Source of the DNA: Temnothorax longispinosus
Taxonomy: Eukaryota; Arthropoda; Insecta; Hymenoptera; Formicidae
Assembly (NCBI RefSeq): GCF_030848805.1
Contig: NC_092361.1
Span: 6,324,001-6,388,000, forward strand
Direction: 5' to 3'
DNA: 64,000 nucleotides
Position numbers and translations under genes: made by a program. This document shows, piece after piece, positions 54,101 to 63,680 of the stretch. The notes under the pieces are model-generated. The model saw nothing but the letters and a program-made list of their open reading frames with translations, did no database searches and was not told the origin of the DNA. Every line of letters begins with the position of its first letter. The stretch's first letter is position 1.

Positions 54101-57100
54101 TTAAAAGAACTACGTGATTTATTTACTGATGATGTCTCGCTTTATAGGCCGGCTCTCTCGAGCACGTTAGGAGGATTTCCAACGCGCTTTTATAACGTCC
54201 AACAAAATATTTCATTCGTAAATGGAGTTGCCCATTTATTAACGGCGATCACATTTAATGCGAAATCAATAAAGCCAAACTTTGTCCGACCGCACAACCA
54301 AATAAAAGTATAATATATTGGTATTCACGCACACGTGATATATATAACTGTTATTACGGATCGATACAGATAAACTGTATCGTTCGAAAGTTGTTTTATC
54401 AGTTTGTACATTCCTGGAAATATACAAGCTGTTTCAACTTTGTTTCAACTTTGGGAGGGTATTCTACTCATCTTGTTAGAAATAAATAAAATCAAATAAT
54501 TATAGTCCGAAACGACTCCTTTCCAGGTGTGCAATATTTTCTATAGAATTACTTTTTATAAAAATAATATGTTTTCAACCTCAAGATGAAGGACAGCTTG
54601 CTATTTGTTCATTTATTCAGGGACGTCCTCTGTGAGATTTATGAGAGAAAAATCACGTTGATCGTGAACGTGTTAAACAGACTTGGGGCTCACCGCTGTC
54701 GGCATAAGTCTCGGAGCCGTAACCGTCCTGCAGGCCGCTGGACCACGTGCCCTCGTATCTCGCCGTAGAGGTAGTAGACTGCCGAACCCCGTAACGACCT
54801 TTGAATCCCTGAGTCCATTCTCCTCGATAAAGCCAACGGCCACGAGTCTCCATACCCAGACCGTGTCTCTTGCCGTTCTGCCATTGTCCCTCGTAGGCGG
54901 ACCCGCTGAAATGCAATTTACAGAATTTAATTTTCTAAAACAGCTTTCTGGCAGATGGGACTTAAAACTATAGAGATAATTTCGTCAAGTCTTTGACACC
55001 CCTCAATTGCTGTTTGCTCGCAAAAAAATACCCTTAAAAGTTACGCTTCGAGGATCACGTTGCTATTTACGTTATCCTTGCCCACGCATATTAGCTAAAA
55101 ACTCGTCTAATTATCGCGTCCAATAATTACCGGCTGCGTCGCCATCGATGACGACGACGACGACGTTGCCTTCACATTGTTGGATACACAGAATTGAATG
55201 GCGATGTGAACTTAACACTTCGTGCCAACGTAGAGAATGATAACACCGCCTACGATCCTTCTTTTAAGATATTTTTATGAAAGTTATAATTATGGAACCA
55301 ACGGCGCGAGCTAATCGAGAGAGCGTTATTCTTTCAAGTGCGATTAAAGCATAACTTTTACGCTGAACTTATTTTCTGTTATTACTTTTCGTCGCAGAAA
55401 ATCTTTCCAAATTTAGCATCAAATATAACTTAATTACTTTCTTTAATCGTCATGTTCTTAAATCTTTTGAAAGAGAATGCTTAATCCTGCCCGAGCGAGT
55501 CCTTGCGAATAACTATTACATAAATGTAAAAGCTGCACGCGGATGCGAGAACTGTTGCAGAAATGTTCTATAAGTGTCGTATATTTCGTAAACTTTTAAT
55601 TTAACGAAAATTTATCGCGTGATAAAAGTTTATATATCATTTTATTACGTAGATCGTTGTGCATTAATTACATTATAAATTTTAACGATACAACAGTTTC
55701 TATGCAATATTATGTAATTGTAAATAACGTTTGAATTATATTTGTACAACGTTTGAGAAAAAGAACCGTTTTGCATCTTGAGACGCTACATAATGAACAA
55801 TTAAATGATCTAATGTAAATTTCAAGCTTTTGTAATACATATAATTTTGGTAAAAGCAGTCTTTTTGCGTAAGATATTATCAGTAATGCGCAATCACGAA
55901 ACGGAAGTAAATGATGGTAAGTGAAATTCTAGACACGTGGAGCGAACGTTTTTCAAAAGATAGTGGACCGTAACACGTGCTCGAAGTCGCGAAATTCACG
56001 GCTTCGTTTTCAAGTACCATCACGATCGAGAATGAAGTCGTGTCAGAAAATGTTGCTAGCTAATGATGGTCGTGGACCTTGCTCCAGTTTACGGAAACGA
56101 AACGGCGAATTCTCTCGGCCTAGATATGTGGTCGGGGAAAAAGAGAGGTCTCATCGTTTGTCTCCACTTTATTTTCTCTCTTTCTTTATGTTGGTTATTC
56201 CGGAAACCGCAGTAACAAAAGAAATCAATTTACATTCAAGTAAATCTCCGAGTATGCGAAGATAATTTCGAAAAAAAATCACATGTCTACAACATAACAC
56301 AACGACGAATTAAAATTTATATCGATAGGAAGACGCGATAATAATTATATATAATAACATATTAAGTAATTTTAAATTACATATATTGAAAAATTCTATT
56401 TTTGATATCGAGCAATTTAGCCCTTTGCAAATATCATAAATGAAATCAGTATGGATGTTATTTTACTATTGTTATATCTTCATTCTTACTCGACAATATT
56501 TGTGTACGTAATCTAGAAACCCTAATTACAATCGTTGGAGTTTTTCCGGGTTTTCGTGTCGCGTGCACGTGGATTCCATTTTTTTCTAATTGTTGCACAT
56601 CGTTATGTGTCCCCTCGTAAAACTAATCGTCGAGAAACAAACAGAGTAGCTCTGCAATTACTTTACAACCCTCATTTTATAGAGTGTTCACGAATCACCC
56701 GGAATCTCTTTATAAATAGTTGATCTTGTTTTTTCAATTTTGAGTAGAGAACTCTGAAAGCAGGATCGATCGACAGATAAAAAATAGTGATACACATTCT
56801 GCTATTTTTTGCTCAATTATATGAAAGAAAACGACGACCTAAAATATTTCTCACCGATAACGTCATCGTTCGCGAGGAGAAACTTTTAACATTTTCAATG
56901 TTGCATTTTAACCTGTAATTCGAAGAATCTGAACATTTATTTATGTCTTGCAGTTCTTTTATCGAAACTAAGATGTAACTCTATTGGGGAGATTTCCATG
57001 TTAATAATTAAAATTGATTGATTTCTCCAAAAATTGAGAAAAGACTTTTGTCTTTAGCATGCACGCGCGGATGCGAATGTCGATCATCAACGTTCGCGAT

Positions 57101-58249
57101 CATCCCTGAAAATTTCGGCGGCGATTATCTCGCGGTGACCCTGAACTAGGTCCTGACGACGCCGCGAATCCCGGTGACCTGCTCCGGTTGTCCTTGCGCA
57201 CGGTGACCCAGTTTTGTAGGGATCGGGAGATTCCCTCCCAGGTATGTACCGAGATACGTGTCAAGGTCCGTCGTTCGCACATCACGCGCCACACGGCCAC
57301 ACGCGACGCCAAAAGTCTCGTGAATTTGACTCGGGAATTGATGAAAATCGTCAATGAAACGTCCGATAGGGATTTCACCGGGGACCTGACCGGGGAATTT
57401 TCTACAACTACTCGAACCCGAGCCTCTCGAAATAGCATCGAGTTGGGCTTACGTTACTTTCGCGGCGTGTAATGTTCGGTACTCGTTTGCCTCGCTACGC
57501 GAGCGACGTTGTTAACGCGAAACAGGCGCGGTGGCGGTAACGTAATACCGGCGGATAATCAGCCTGAAAACCGTACACTCGTCACGGCGCAAACGAGCAC
57601 AGCATTAATCCTTCACGAACCCGGAGGAGCGGCGGTCGTTGTGCAAATCCCGGGAGTGCGCCAACGCGAAGAGAATACAAGATTAATTCGTTCCGCGAAA
57701 CGCGCGCAGCTAGACGAGCATCGTGGATTACGTATATCACGAAAATTAGTAATTTATCGTAATCCTCCGTAATTTCGTGTCCCGTGTAAACTGCATACTT
57801 GACACGTGCGTATTGTGCAATATGCGAAACGCTAACAAGGCACCGTTATACCGCTGCTGCAGCAGTCTAACGGAGTGTGCACCGCGCACAAATTAACGAG
57901 TAAGTAGTCGATATCAATGACTACCACCGCTCACAGTCACTTACCTAGGCCAGGTATAAACACCAGACACCTCGAAGCCGAAATGCCAGCTGCCGGAGTA
58001 GGCACCTTGACCCTTGGGCCCGGTGCACACGCCGTGGCCGTGGGCCTTTCCATCCTCCCAGCCGCCGCAGTAGGTCCCACCGTCGTCAAAGTCGAATCTG
58101 CCCCCGTTAACTTGCGCGCGATTCGCGGCGGTACCGGTCGCGCCAGGTTGCGCCGGACTTATGCCACCTGTTTGTGGCAATTGGGCGCCCCCCGCCACCC
58201 CGTTCGGCGCCCCGGACGATTGCTGGCCGGAGTGCGGTTGTTGCTGCAT
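30100..58249 (-). CDS. jp: Junctophilin (gene span, eleven coding exons)
   Basis: Junctophilins tether the plasma membrane to the endoplasmic/sarcoplasmic reticulum in excitable cells, keeping calcium channels beside ryanodine receptors. Exons, right to left: 57945-58249, 54694-54905, 43140-43435, 42879-43046, 41597-42661, 41371-41451, 40663-40871, 40291-40428, 39822-40068, 30764-30973, 30100-30186. They sum to 3018 nt (1005 residues) and every junction is in phase. Order of parts: a disordered Gln/Gly/Ala-rich leader (1-50); MORN motifs 1-6 (about 59-190), a joining region, then MORN 7-8 (about 335-372); a helical Ala-rich segment (about 385-460); a long Q/P/S-rich divergent region; and a C-terminal hydrophobic anchor (985-1004). 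MORNs bind the plasma membrane and the anchor sits in the ER in known family members. Eight MORNs split 6+2 and the tail anchor are diagnostic. The name is certain; isoform structure is not. Confidence 0.96.
30187..30763 (-). other. Junctophilin intron 10
   Basis: 577 bp, moderately CpG-rich; nothing else seen in it. Confidence 0.85.
30764..30973 (-). CDS. jp: Junctophilin coding exon 10
   Basis: 70 codons, phase 0 at both ends. The acceptor ends TTATTTCCTTCGTGCAG at 30974 and the donor is GTTAAA|GTGAGT at 30764/30763. It encodes AMPVAAMPLQRKKSLPD and a charged segment likely to be helical (LSREEVSILSSMRREEIRRQ...), just before the anchor. Confidence 0.92.
31902..32106 (+). CDS. Coding-like plus-strand segment, unknown
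   Basis: I do not recognise this sequence. A good acceptor (GTGTTTTGTTAATTCAG at 31901) is followed by about 67 open codons ending in TAG at 32104-32106. The peptide is strongly basic (QRVARRKSTNGREGLWSRSK at its start). GC-rich codons contrast with the AT-rich surroundings. The opposite strand also has open stretches, so the strand is not certain. It could be a terminal exon of a nested gene or a conserved noncoding island. Confidence 0.18.
32559..32729 (-). CDS. jp: Extra junctophilin exon with in-frame TGA and internal ATG (alternative)
   Basis: The acceptor is strong (GATTCTCTTCTTCGCAG at 32730) and the donor good (GTGGAG|GTACGC at 32559/32558). The exon is 171 nt and phase 0 at both ends, so it fits cleanly between exons 9 and 10. 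In that frame it reads 11 codons, then TGA (32696-32694), then stays open to the donor, with ATG at 32663 and an acidic/basic segment including DEEEEALLCSPALMARRASE. Included in the long mRNA it would end the protein before the membrane anchor. Used from its own ATG it gives 35 residues spliced to exons 10 and 11: a 133-residue tail-anchored protein. GC-rich codons set it apart from the AT-rich intron. Splice sites and frame are seen; expression and role are inferred. Confidence 0.55.
32661..32663 (-). promoter_or_regulatory. jp: Candidate start codon of a short tail-anchored junctophilin isoform
   Basis: ATG in the context CGGAGATGT, 11 codons after the in-frame TGA. Translation from here would join phase-0 exons 10 and 11 and keep only the C-terminal helix-forming segment and the membrane anchor, without any MORN motif. 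Confidence 0.4.
35364..35645 (-). CDS. Small open frame, unknown
   Basis: I do not recognise this 93-codon frame in junctophilin intron 9. It starts at ATG 35645 and ends at TAA 35364-35366. Composition is mixed, without low complexity or membrane segments, and alternates polar and hydrophobic residues (for example RPLTINFANDILVTVSVTLN). No promoter or splice signal supports it. Frames of this length arise by chance in 64 kb, so the call is weak. Confidence 0.2.
   Translation of the reverse strand: MSRRYGEIMYNNKIKSRPLTINFANDILVTVSVTLNRPIQSECEILIDRNYIEDRTNKILLFEVFNETMKEYTRYIFIQGRFNDIQDIQYNLR
39822..40068 (-). CDS. jp: Junctophilin coding exon 9
   Basis: 247 nt. The acceptor ends TTGCGATCAACAG at 40069; one base completes the arginine of LDRSTRAPSAIRAGTPLNG. 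It is Ser/Pro/Gly-rich, with PTPSQFEGALIKNRGLGQD and a run of six Gly, ending IVPK. The donor is CCGAAG|GTGAGT at 39822/39821, phase 0, before an 8.8-kb intron. Confidence 0.9.
40291..40428 (-). CDS. jp: Junctophilin coding exon 8
   Basis: 138 nt. The acceptor ends TTACGTTGTAG at 40429 and the donor is GACAG|GTGAGT at 40291/40290. It encodes LDHYKRPPSRDSSVDRYAR and ends NPPPDMLD, part of the divergent region. The frame is fixed by exons on both sides. Confidence 0.88.
40663..40871 (-). CDS. jp: Junctophilin coding exon 7
   Basis: The acceptor ends GAAATTGATTTCAG at 40872. It encodes a Gln/Pro/Ser-rich stretch (TAIPNQYGPGQMNQYNSQ..., later SLRRNSRVLSPQDRPG). The donor is inferred as GACAG|GTCCGA at 40663/40662 because it alone gives the phase needed by exon 8; it is a weak match. 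Reading through adds about 20 codons, then a stop near 40608. Confidence 0.85.
40872..41370 (-). other. Junctophilin intron 6
   Basis: 499 bp, AT-rich; no feature seen. Confidence 0.85.
41371..41451 (-). CDS. jp: Junctophilin coding exon 6 (27 codons)
   Basis: A short in-phase exon (81 nt). The acceptor ends GTTTCTTTCTAG at 41452 and the donor is TATGGT|GTAAGC at 41371/41370. It encodes ISCPRPPFIYDSMTFAQMNQ plus seven residues, in the divergent region. Because it is phase 0-0 it could be skipped without a frameshift; whether it is regulated cannot be told. Confidence 0.82.
41597..42661 (-). CDS. jp: Junctophilin coding exon 5 (MORN 7-8, helix, Q-rich region)
   Basis: The largest exon, 355 codons, phase 0 at both ends. 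The acceptor ends GTCGATTCACAG at 42662 and the donor is CAGCAG|GTGACT at 41597/41596. It encodes MORN 7 (YLGEWKNDKRTGFG) and MORN 8 (YEGEWFNNRKYGYG), then the conserved Ala-rich helix beginning near RSAKFRERIEAAVSAAQ. A Gln/Pro/Asn/Tyr-rich stretch with an eight-Gln run of mixed CAA/CAG codons (about 41648-41671) follows. Confidence 0.96.
42879..43046 (-). CDS. jp: Junctophilin coding exon 4 (joining region)
   Basis: A 56-codon exon after a 93-bp intron. The acceptor ends TTCTGTCGATAG at 43047 and the donor is ATCGAG|GTGGGT at 42879/42878; both ends are phase 0. It encodes a Ser-rich stretch (GLKIRKQRSTGDLEKRG and later SASWMSTESSQSQAS) ending SFVIE, the linker between MORN 6 and MORN 7. Confidence 0.93.
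43140..43435 (-). CDS. jp: Junctophilin coding exon 3 (MORN 6 and joining region)
   Basis: The acceptor ends GATGATCTTGTAG at 43436. The exon completes the glycine of YADSGTYQGQWLRGMRHGYG, the sixth MORN, then enters a basic, Ser/Arg/Pro-rich joining region. The donor is CTCTCG|GTAAGG at 43140/43139, phase 0. Reading past it meets a stop within 15 codons, supporting the splice. Confidence 0.95.
45434..45459. repeat. (GTCGA)n pentamer repeat
   Basis: About five copies of the pentamer GTCGA/GAGTC in tandem. Simple sequence. Confidence 0.85.
46732..47111. mobile_element. Possible degenerate small element
   Basis: A 380-bp segment whose texture differs from the surrounding AT-rich intron (fewer A/T runs, more GG/CC). 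Its edges carry imperfect inverted ends: CTTTTAAAACACG at 46732-46744 and, reversed, CTTTTAAAGACACG from 47111. Open frames on both strands inside show no recognised transposase or reverse transcriptase. The ends could match by chance. Confidence 0.25.
54694..54905 (-). CDS. jp: Junctophilin coding exon 2 (MORN 3-5)
   Basis: The acceptor ends AATTGCATTTCAG at 54906; the first base completes a serine codon to give the family hallmark GVYTWPSGSAYEGQW. It encodes YEGQWQNGKRHGLG, YRGEWTQGFKGRYGVRQ and YEGTWSSGLQDGYG. The donor is GACAGCG|GTGAGC at 54694/54693, phase 1. Confidence 0.96.
54906..57944 (-). other. Junctophilin intron 1
   Basis: 3.0 kb, AT-rich at left, CpG-rich from about 57.05 kb. 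A plus-strand frame at 57188-57472 contains a consensus donor (TCCCAG|GTATGT at 57241/57242), but no gene can be built from it. Confidence 0.75.
57945..58249 (-). CDS. jp: Junctophilin coding exon 1 (start codon, MORN 1-2)
   Basis: ATG at 58249-58247 with an in-frame TAA four codons upstream, so the start is firm. After about 50 low-complexity residues it encodes MORN 1 (YCGGWEDGKAHGHG) and MORN 2 (YSGSWHFGFEVSGVYTW). The donor is CCTAG|GTAAGT at 57945/57944. Phase 2. Confidence 0.95.
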
Positions 58250-58337
58250 CTCTCGCAGTTACCGCAGGCACTGTCGTTCGTTTTTCCACGCTTTCCTCGT
58301 ACCTCTCTTCCGCCTTCGCCTCCTACTACTACTCGTC

Positions 58338-58415
58338 GACACCTTCGTTTCCCTCGTCTTCGTCTTCGTCTTGGTCGTGATCGTTATCGTCGTCGTGATC
58401 GTGCTCGTGCTCGCT
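58338..58415. repeat. Trinucleotide-rich tract in the probable junctophilin 5' UTR
   Basis: Imperfect TCG/TTC/GTC-type triplets (GAC/GAA on the minus strand), starting about 90 bp upstream of the ATG. If transcribed it would lie in the 5' leader. Confidence 0.75.
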
Positions 58416-59535
58416 CGTCAGCAACGTCTGCACGCGCCTTGTCCTGTACGTCGCTCCATTCTCCGCCACCTTCTCTTCCGACGTCGTCGTAGTCTTCTTC
58501 GCCACCTTCGCCGTCGTCTTCTCACGTCCGCCTCCACCGGATCTCTACAATAGCACCGAAGAATCGAGCGTTGATCCGCCGTAACGATCGCGCGTCTATT
58601 GTCGACGTCGTTGCGAGACGTGGCGGGACACGAGCGGTACACGGCGGCGGAGCTGTTGTCCTAGCGACAGATTTTAGTTGAACCCCGCGCGGCGCCGTAC
58701 GGCCCGGACCCGGACCCGGACCGCGCTCGGATCCGAGACACTCGAATCCTCAAGGCGCGCCTGTCATCGCGACGCGGTCCGCGCGAGAGAAGCCGGACGT
58801 GAGAAAAGAATCAGCGAGAGTCTCGCGCCGGACGGAGCCCCGGATTTAATTTTAGTACAACTTCGAAGAACCGAACATGCGAGAGCGCGCAAACGTGACG
58901 AACGCGGATCTACGTCTCTCGATCTCGAGCGCGGGACGTTACGCGGAGCTCTCTCTCTCTCTTCCGGTGCCGGGTGATCGAGAAAGCCGCCCGAGAGACC
59001 CGCGGCCTTGACAAGCCTCAATTTCGCGAATCCGATACGCCGGTTGCGAGATCTCCCCCTCGTGCACTTTCCTATCCTTCCTCTCTCGTCCTCATCCTCG
59101 ACCCCTGCCTCAAACCACCGTCGCCACCACGAAACGAAACACCTCGAGCCACCTCGCCGAGATACCGTTACCCCGGTCGGTCTACCTCTCACTCACTCGC
59201 ATACGTACACGCACATGTACACGCACGTGTCTCCTGCGATCGTGGATCAACGGAATCGGAATTTGTCGAGGCTCTTCGAGGATTCGCGTCCAGCACCATG
59301 CACACGGCACTCGGAAACTCCTCGGAGTCCTCGGGCGCTACGGCAATCACCATGGGATACCGCTCTAGGATTCGCGAGGACCCGCTGATGGAAATCGCGC
59401 GCCGACGTACCGGGTTTCCCTTCGAAATTGTCGAAACTATAGAGACAACGAGCCCGACAGAGTCGCGGTTTCGCTGTCCGCCTGACGCCGTTACGCAACG
59501 CTTCTATAAGCATCCGTGATCCGCTCGGAATGTGC

Positions 59536-59622
59536 CTCTCTTTCTCTCTCTCGCTCTCTCTCTCTCTCTTTTTCCCTCTTTCTTACTCGCTCTCTCCTTC
59601 TCTCTCGCTCTCTTTCCTTATC
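59536..59622. repeat. (CT)n / (GA)n microsatellite
   Basis: Polypyrimidine CT tract on the plus strand, GA-rich on the minus strand. GA tracts near insect promoters can bind GAGA-type factors; here that is only a possibility. Confidence 0.9.
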
Positions 59623-59952
59623 TTCGTCCCGGACACCTCTTCTCTCCCGCTCGATCTGTCCGTTTTTCGACGACTTCTCCACACGAAAGCTCTTCTCTTC
59701 CGATCTGCTTTCTTCGGGAAAGGAAGACTCGATCGTGATCTCTTTGATGAGTCATCCGCGAGGAGATCTACCTACGGTGGAACGCTCGATGACTAAGATC
59801 CACGGGACTAGGCCCACGATGAAACTACGGCGGACACTGAGTCTATCTCGAGACGGGTTGCGAGGAAGAAGTAAGAAGAAGAGGAAAACGGAGCCGACTC
59901 TCAGTACGCATGTATATGCACACGCACACACGTGGAGCTTGCACGGGCACGG

Positions 59953-59971
59953 GCGCGCGCGCGCGCGCGCG
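59953..59971. repeat. (GC)n alternating tract
   Basis: About nineteen bases of strict GC alternation, a sequence able to adopt Z-DNA, in the CpG-rich region upstream of junctophilin. Confidence 0.85.
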
Positions 59972-62900
59972 GACGCGCTTTCTTCACGTTGACGGCGGCG
60001 GACGATGTGGTTCAAGCTCGGTCGGTGCGCAACATCGGCAGCAACGGCACCGACATTAGCATCATCGTCAGCATCCGCACAGGCCCGGTTGCGCCGGTGC
60101 GCCGGTCCGTACGTACGTCTGTCTGTCCGTCTGTCCATCCGTTCTAGCGTGGCTAGAGCGATGTCGCGCGCGCCTCAAGCTCTAGCCTCGAGTTCGACTA
60201 GCTGGCTAGGAGCTTCTATTTTTATCATGGGGTAGCGAATTGTTCCCCACACCACACGAGGCGGCTGCGGCTGCGGCTGCGACTGCACGAGGCGGCAGCT
60301 CCGTCGGCGTCGACTCGAGCCGTTCGCCAATGCGACCGGGTTCGGACCATTTATAAATAGTTGGAGTTCTCGCACCGCCACGGAAAACCATTGCGAGGAT
60401 TCGCGGAACGCGGGTCGCCGGTGAGAGAGGGCCCCGAGATGCTCCGCGACTATCGCCGGTCGGCCTCTGGCCTCCGGGGGCTACCGCCGATACTCGACGC
60501 CGCGAGAGAAAAATGACGATTTCAAGGTAACTCACGAGAGACCATGTGTTCCATTCGGAAGATGTGTTTCCTTTAAACGAGCAAGAGAGGACACGATTTG
60601 TCGGAGTATTGACATTTCAGGAGAACCTCTTCTCCGTGGGACGTAATCGTGTGAAATCGCGCGAACGAGTGTGTCGATCGGGCTTGATAGAGTTAACGAG
60701 CTCCCGGCGATTCTGCCGTCGCGGAAAAACCGGTCCCCACAGTGCGATTTAGGGGACAGAGGCAAAAAACAGAGTTGGTGGTGTGTTCGATCGGCCGGGA
60801 AAAAGGAAAAAAAAGAGGGGTACAACGACACGCACGCGGCCGCGCAAATGTGTGTCTATAGACTGCAGTCTCTGTAGGGCTACATTTTTAATGGAGCGCG
60901 CGTAGCGGCGCGATATCGGTCAGTTACACCCCCGCGAGAACGTGAGATAAGAACTAGGTAGGCGCCGAGTGCGGCCTCGGAGGGGGGCCCGGAGAGGAGG
61001 GTACACACGTTGAAAGCCGAGGCGAGTCAGAGTCGATGATCCGTACAAGTCTGACGTTACAGCGAGGTTCGCTACGCTCTATTGACGGCAAACGAACGGC
61101 CGGGATGACGAGGCGGGGGACGCGCCATTATTTATTGACGCGTGCCATTCTTTTTTATAACATAAATCAATTAATCGATGTGTCCGCTATTAATAATGAC
61201 GGTAACGAAAAGTGACGGCCGAGCTGCGCTCGTTGGTTGCGCGGCGTGGAAAGAAAAAAAATCCGCCCCTCTCTCTCTCGTTTTTGTCTTTCTGAAAGAA
61301 AGGGTTAACACGACGAGCAACCCCGAGAAGAGCCACGCCGTGCGATCCGGCTATCGTTGCACTTCGCGCGGATCTGTTACCTGAAAAGGCGACGAAAACT
61401 GTGCCAGCGAAGACAATCTCCGTGGCACAACTGTCTGTTTATTGCGTGGCGGCACATGGCGGCACGGCGAGGTCGAATCGTCGACAGACGAATACAATAA
61501 AGAGAATAGAAGCACGAGCCACCGTCGTTACGATGAAATATTTAATGTGCCGGCAGCCAAAACGGTTACTCTGTCTCTAAACCGAGGACACGTATTTCCT
61601 ACCATGACAACGCTAATATTATTTGATCGCGACAGAACAATGTGAAAAAAAAGGATCTTTTTTGATTTAATAAACGATGGTTAAATGACCCCTTTCTCTG
61701 TTTCCATCTAATATATACTTATATTGCTTAAGAGATCGTGCTACTCCGGCGGATTTTCGCATCGCGAATGTATTAAGACGTCGAGACTTCCGCATCGAGG
61801 AATCCCATCGAAATAGAGCAGACCCGCTTGAAACGAGAGCGTGTTCCAGATTCGATTAACTCCCCGTCAGCGAGCGAGAAATCGGATCCTCAATTAAAAG
61901 TTTCACGTTTTCTTCCTTTCGCAAGTTTACCCTTCCTTCACCTAGACGCAATTTCGTATGCGGTTCGCTTGAATTTCCCAGAAAAGAGAAACGCGAAGAG
62001 AAAAAGAAAGCATCCAGTTAATAGAAAAAAAAATTTCAGCAAGTTTTTTCTGAAAACTACTATATATCGATAGCTACCTTTCGAAATCTTAGGACGTTTC
62101 CACAGACAACGAATACATATTCAAATTCACAAAAGATTCAAATCGAACATTTTCCAATGGAGCACCAACGACAAATGCCTTCGCGGATCGAACTTCATCG
62201 AACACTTTTGCTCACCAATTTAATAATCAACTCGTCCTCATAGATAATACCACGTACATCCATAATATACGCAATAAATTCACTTTCGTCACCAGCACTC
62301 CGGCGGAAAGGCGAGGTGAAACGCGTGGCTAGAAGGCAGGATCGCGGGCAGGGTCGATTCGCGCGGGCACCGCGACGACGTTACCGCGATCGGCAACGAC
62401 CGCTCGTTCACGAAGATCGCTCTCGCGAAAATCTGCACGCGGCGAGTAAGACGCATATGACCGCCTCACCAGCCTCGGGCTCGAGCACACTTCCGGGCGA
62501 TCGATCCGGCTCGGTCCGAGTAACACGTGCGACGTACAGCGCCGGCGGCGTCGCCTCGCACCCTCATCCCTCTTTTTTCAGGACCTTCGCCGGACGCACG
62601 TGCACCCCCAGGATCACCGCGTATCTCCCGGCACGCGCCTATCGGTAGCGGTTGTCGAGGGTGCACCCGGACGACGCAGCGGCGTGTCCGAGGGCTCGGA
62701 GATACGCGCCTTCGGGCGTCGCGTGCGCCGGTTCCTCGGCGTCGGACGAGTGCCTTCACTGTAGCGGTATCGGCGCACGCAAGGGTATGGGGCGCCCCTA
62801 TTTCCTAATATGTGTCACGAGGACAACGGCTTCCACACGCACATGTAACGAAGGCGCGCGGCGTGTTACGTTATATTTCCGTCGCCGCGACTCGCATCGC

Positions 62901-63344
62901 GAATCTCGCACGGAAGCGATAAGATGAGACCCGCGATGCACCTTCTCGATCATCGAACGCGCCCGCGGTCGATCGCACCGATATTCGCGCACGTTCTCGC
63001 GCGATTGACGGCGTTTCTCTTTCAACGACACCTCGTTCCGAATCGCGAGGGGACTTGTTCCACCACCGCGTGTACACGCGTTTTTCCCCTTTTCTCAGGG
63101 ATGAAATTTTTATCGACACGTGCGCGAACACGGTTCGATCCCACGGCGATCCTCCGCGTGCGCGTCTCCGGCCCGTTCTCGCGCGACCATTTGGCCGTCG
63201 ACGTCGTTCACTGGGAGAGACGAGCTGAACGGTGGTACCAGAACGGACGACGAGTCGTCTGCGACCGGCCGGTCCTCCCGTTGCGACGTCGACCTCCCCC
63301 CGTTTCGTGCTCGTGCGCGTACTCGTCGGGGATCCCGTTTTCAA

Positions 63345-63352
63345 CGTCGCCG

Positions 63353-63383
<31 letters not shown>

Positions 63384-63419
63384 TGTCGTCGTCGTCGTCG
63401 TCGTTGTCGTGGTCGTCGC
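63345..63419. repeat. (GTC)n trinucleotide repeat
   Basis: About 25 triplets of GTC with a few GTT and GTG variants. On the minus strand it reads as a long ACG/GAC tract, which makes artificial Thr- or Asp-rich frames. Simple sequence. Confidence 0.92.
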
Positions 63420-63680
63420 TGTTGTCCACCTCCTCCTACTCGACGCGGATACGCGAAAGATCTTCCCCTGCGACCTCGACGCACGCACCGTGCTTACGGG
63501 AATGTGCGTGAGGTCAGGGTGGCATGATTACGACTATCAGTCTCGCAGTGCGCCGCCGCTGCCGACGCCGCTGCTGTTGGTCGCGCCGTCGCGACGCCTG
63601 GCGTCGTCGTGTCGACGGTGAAACTGGTATCTGCACCGCATTACTACGCCCCGATGCGGCGGTCGGACGAGCGTACTCGA

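Larger units (their letters stand above)
43436..54693 (-). other. Junctophilin intron 2
   Basis: 11.3 kb separating MORN 5 from MORN 6. It holds a GTCGA pentamer repeat (45434-45459), a possible small element (46732-47111), and CpG-rich patches at 48.6-49.1 kb and 51.0-51.5 kb that might be regulatory. Open frames here look like chance; I found no RNA gene. Confidence 0.7.
58250..63680. promoter_or_regulatory. CpG-rich, repeat-rich DNA upstream of junctophilin
   Basis: From the junctophilin ATG to about 63.7 kb the sequence is mostly GC- and CpG-rich, with a more AT-rich gap at roughly 61.1-62.3 kb. It probably contains the 5' UTR, one or more noncoding first exons and promoters for the minus-strand gene. 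It holds several simple repeats, listed separately. Long open frames on both strands are driven by GC content and repeats. No transcription start could be placed. Confidence 0.5.

Noticed and set aside
57917..58492. 191-codon plus-strand frame
   Set aside because: Antisense of junctophilin exon 1 and its triplet-rich leader.
63130..63145. B-box-like GGTTCGATCC on the plus strand
   Set aside because: No A box or acceptor stem upstream.
62871..63488. 205-codon minus-strand frame with a long Thr run
   Set aside because: Produced by the GTC triplet repeat; the other frames give Asp or Val runs in the same place.
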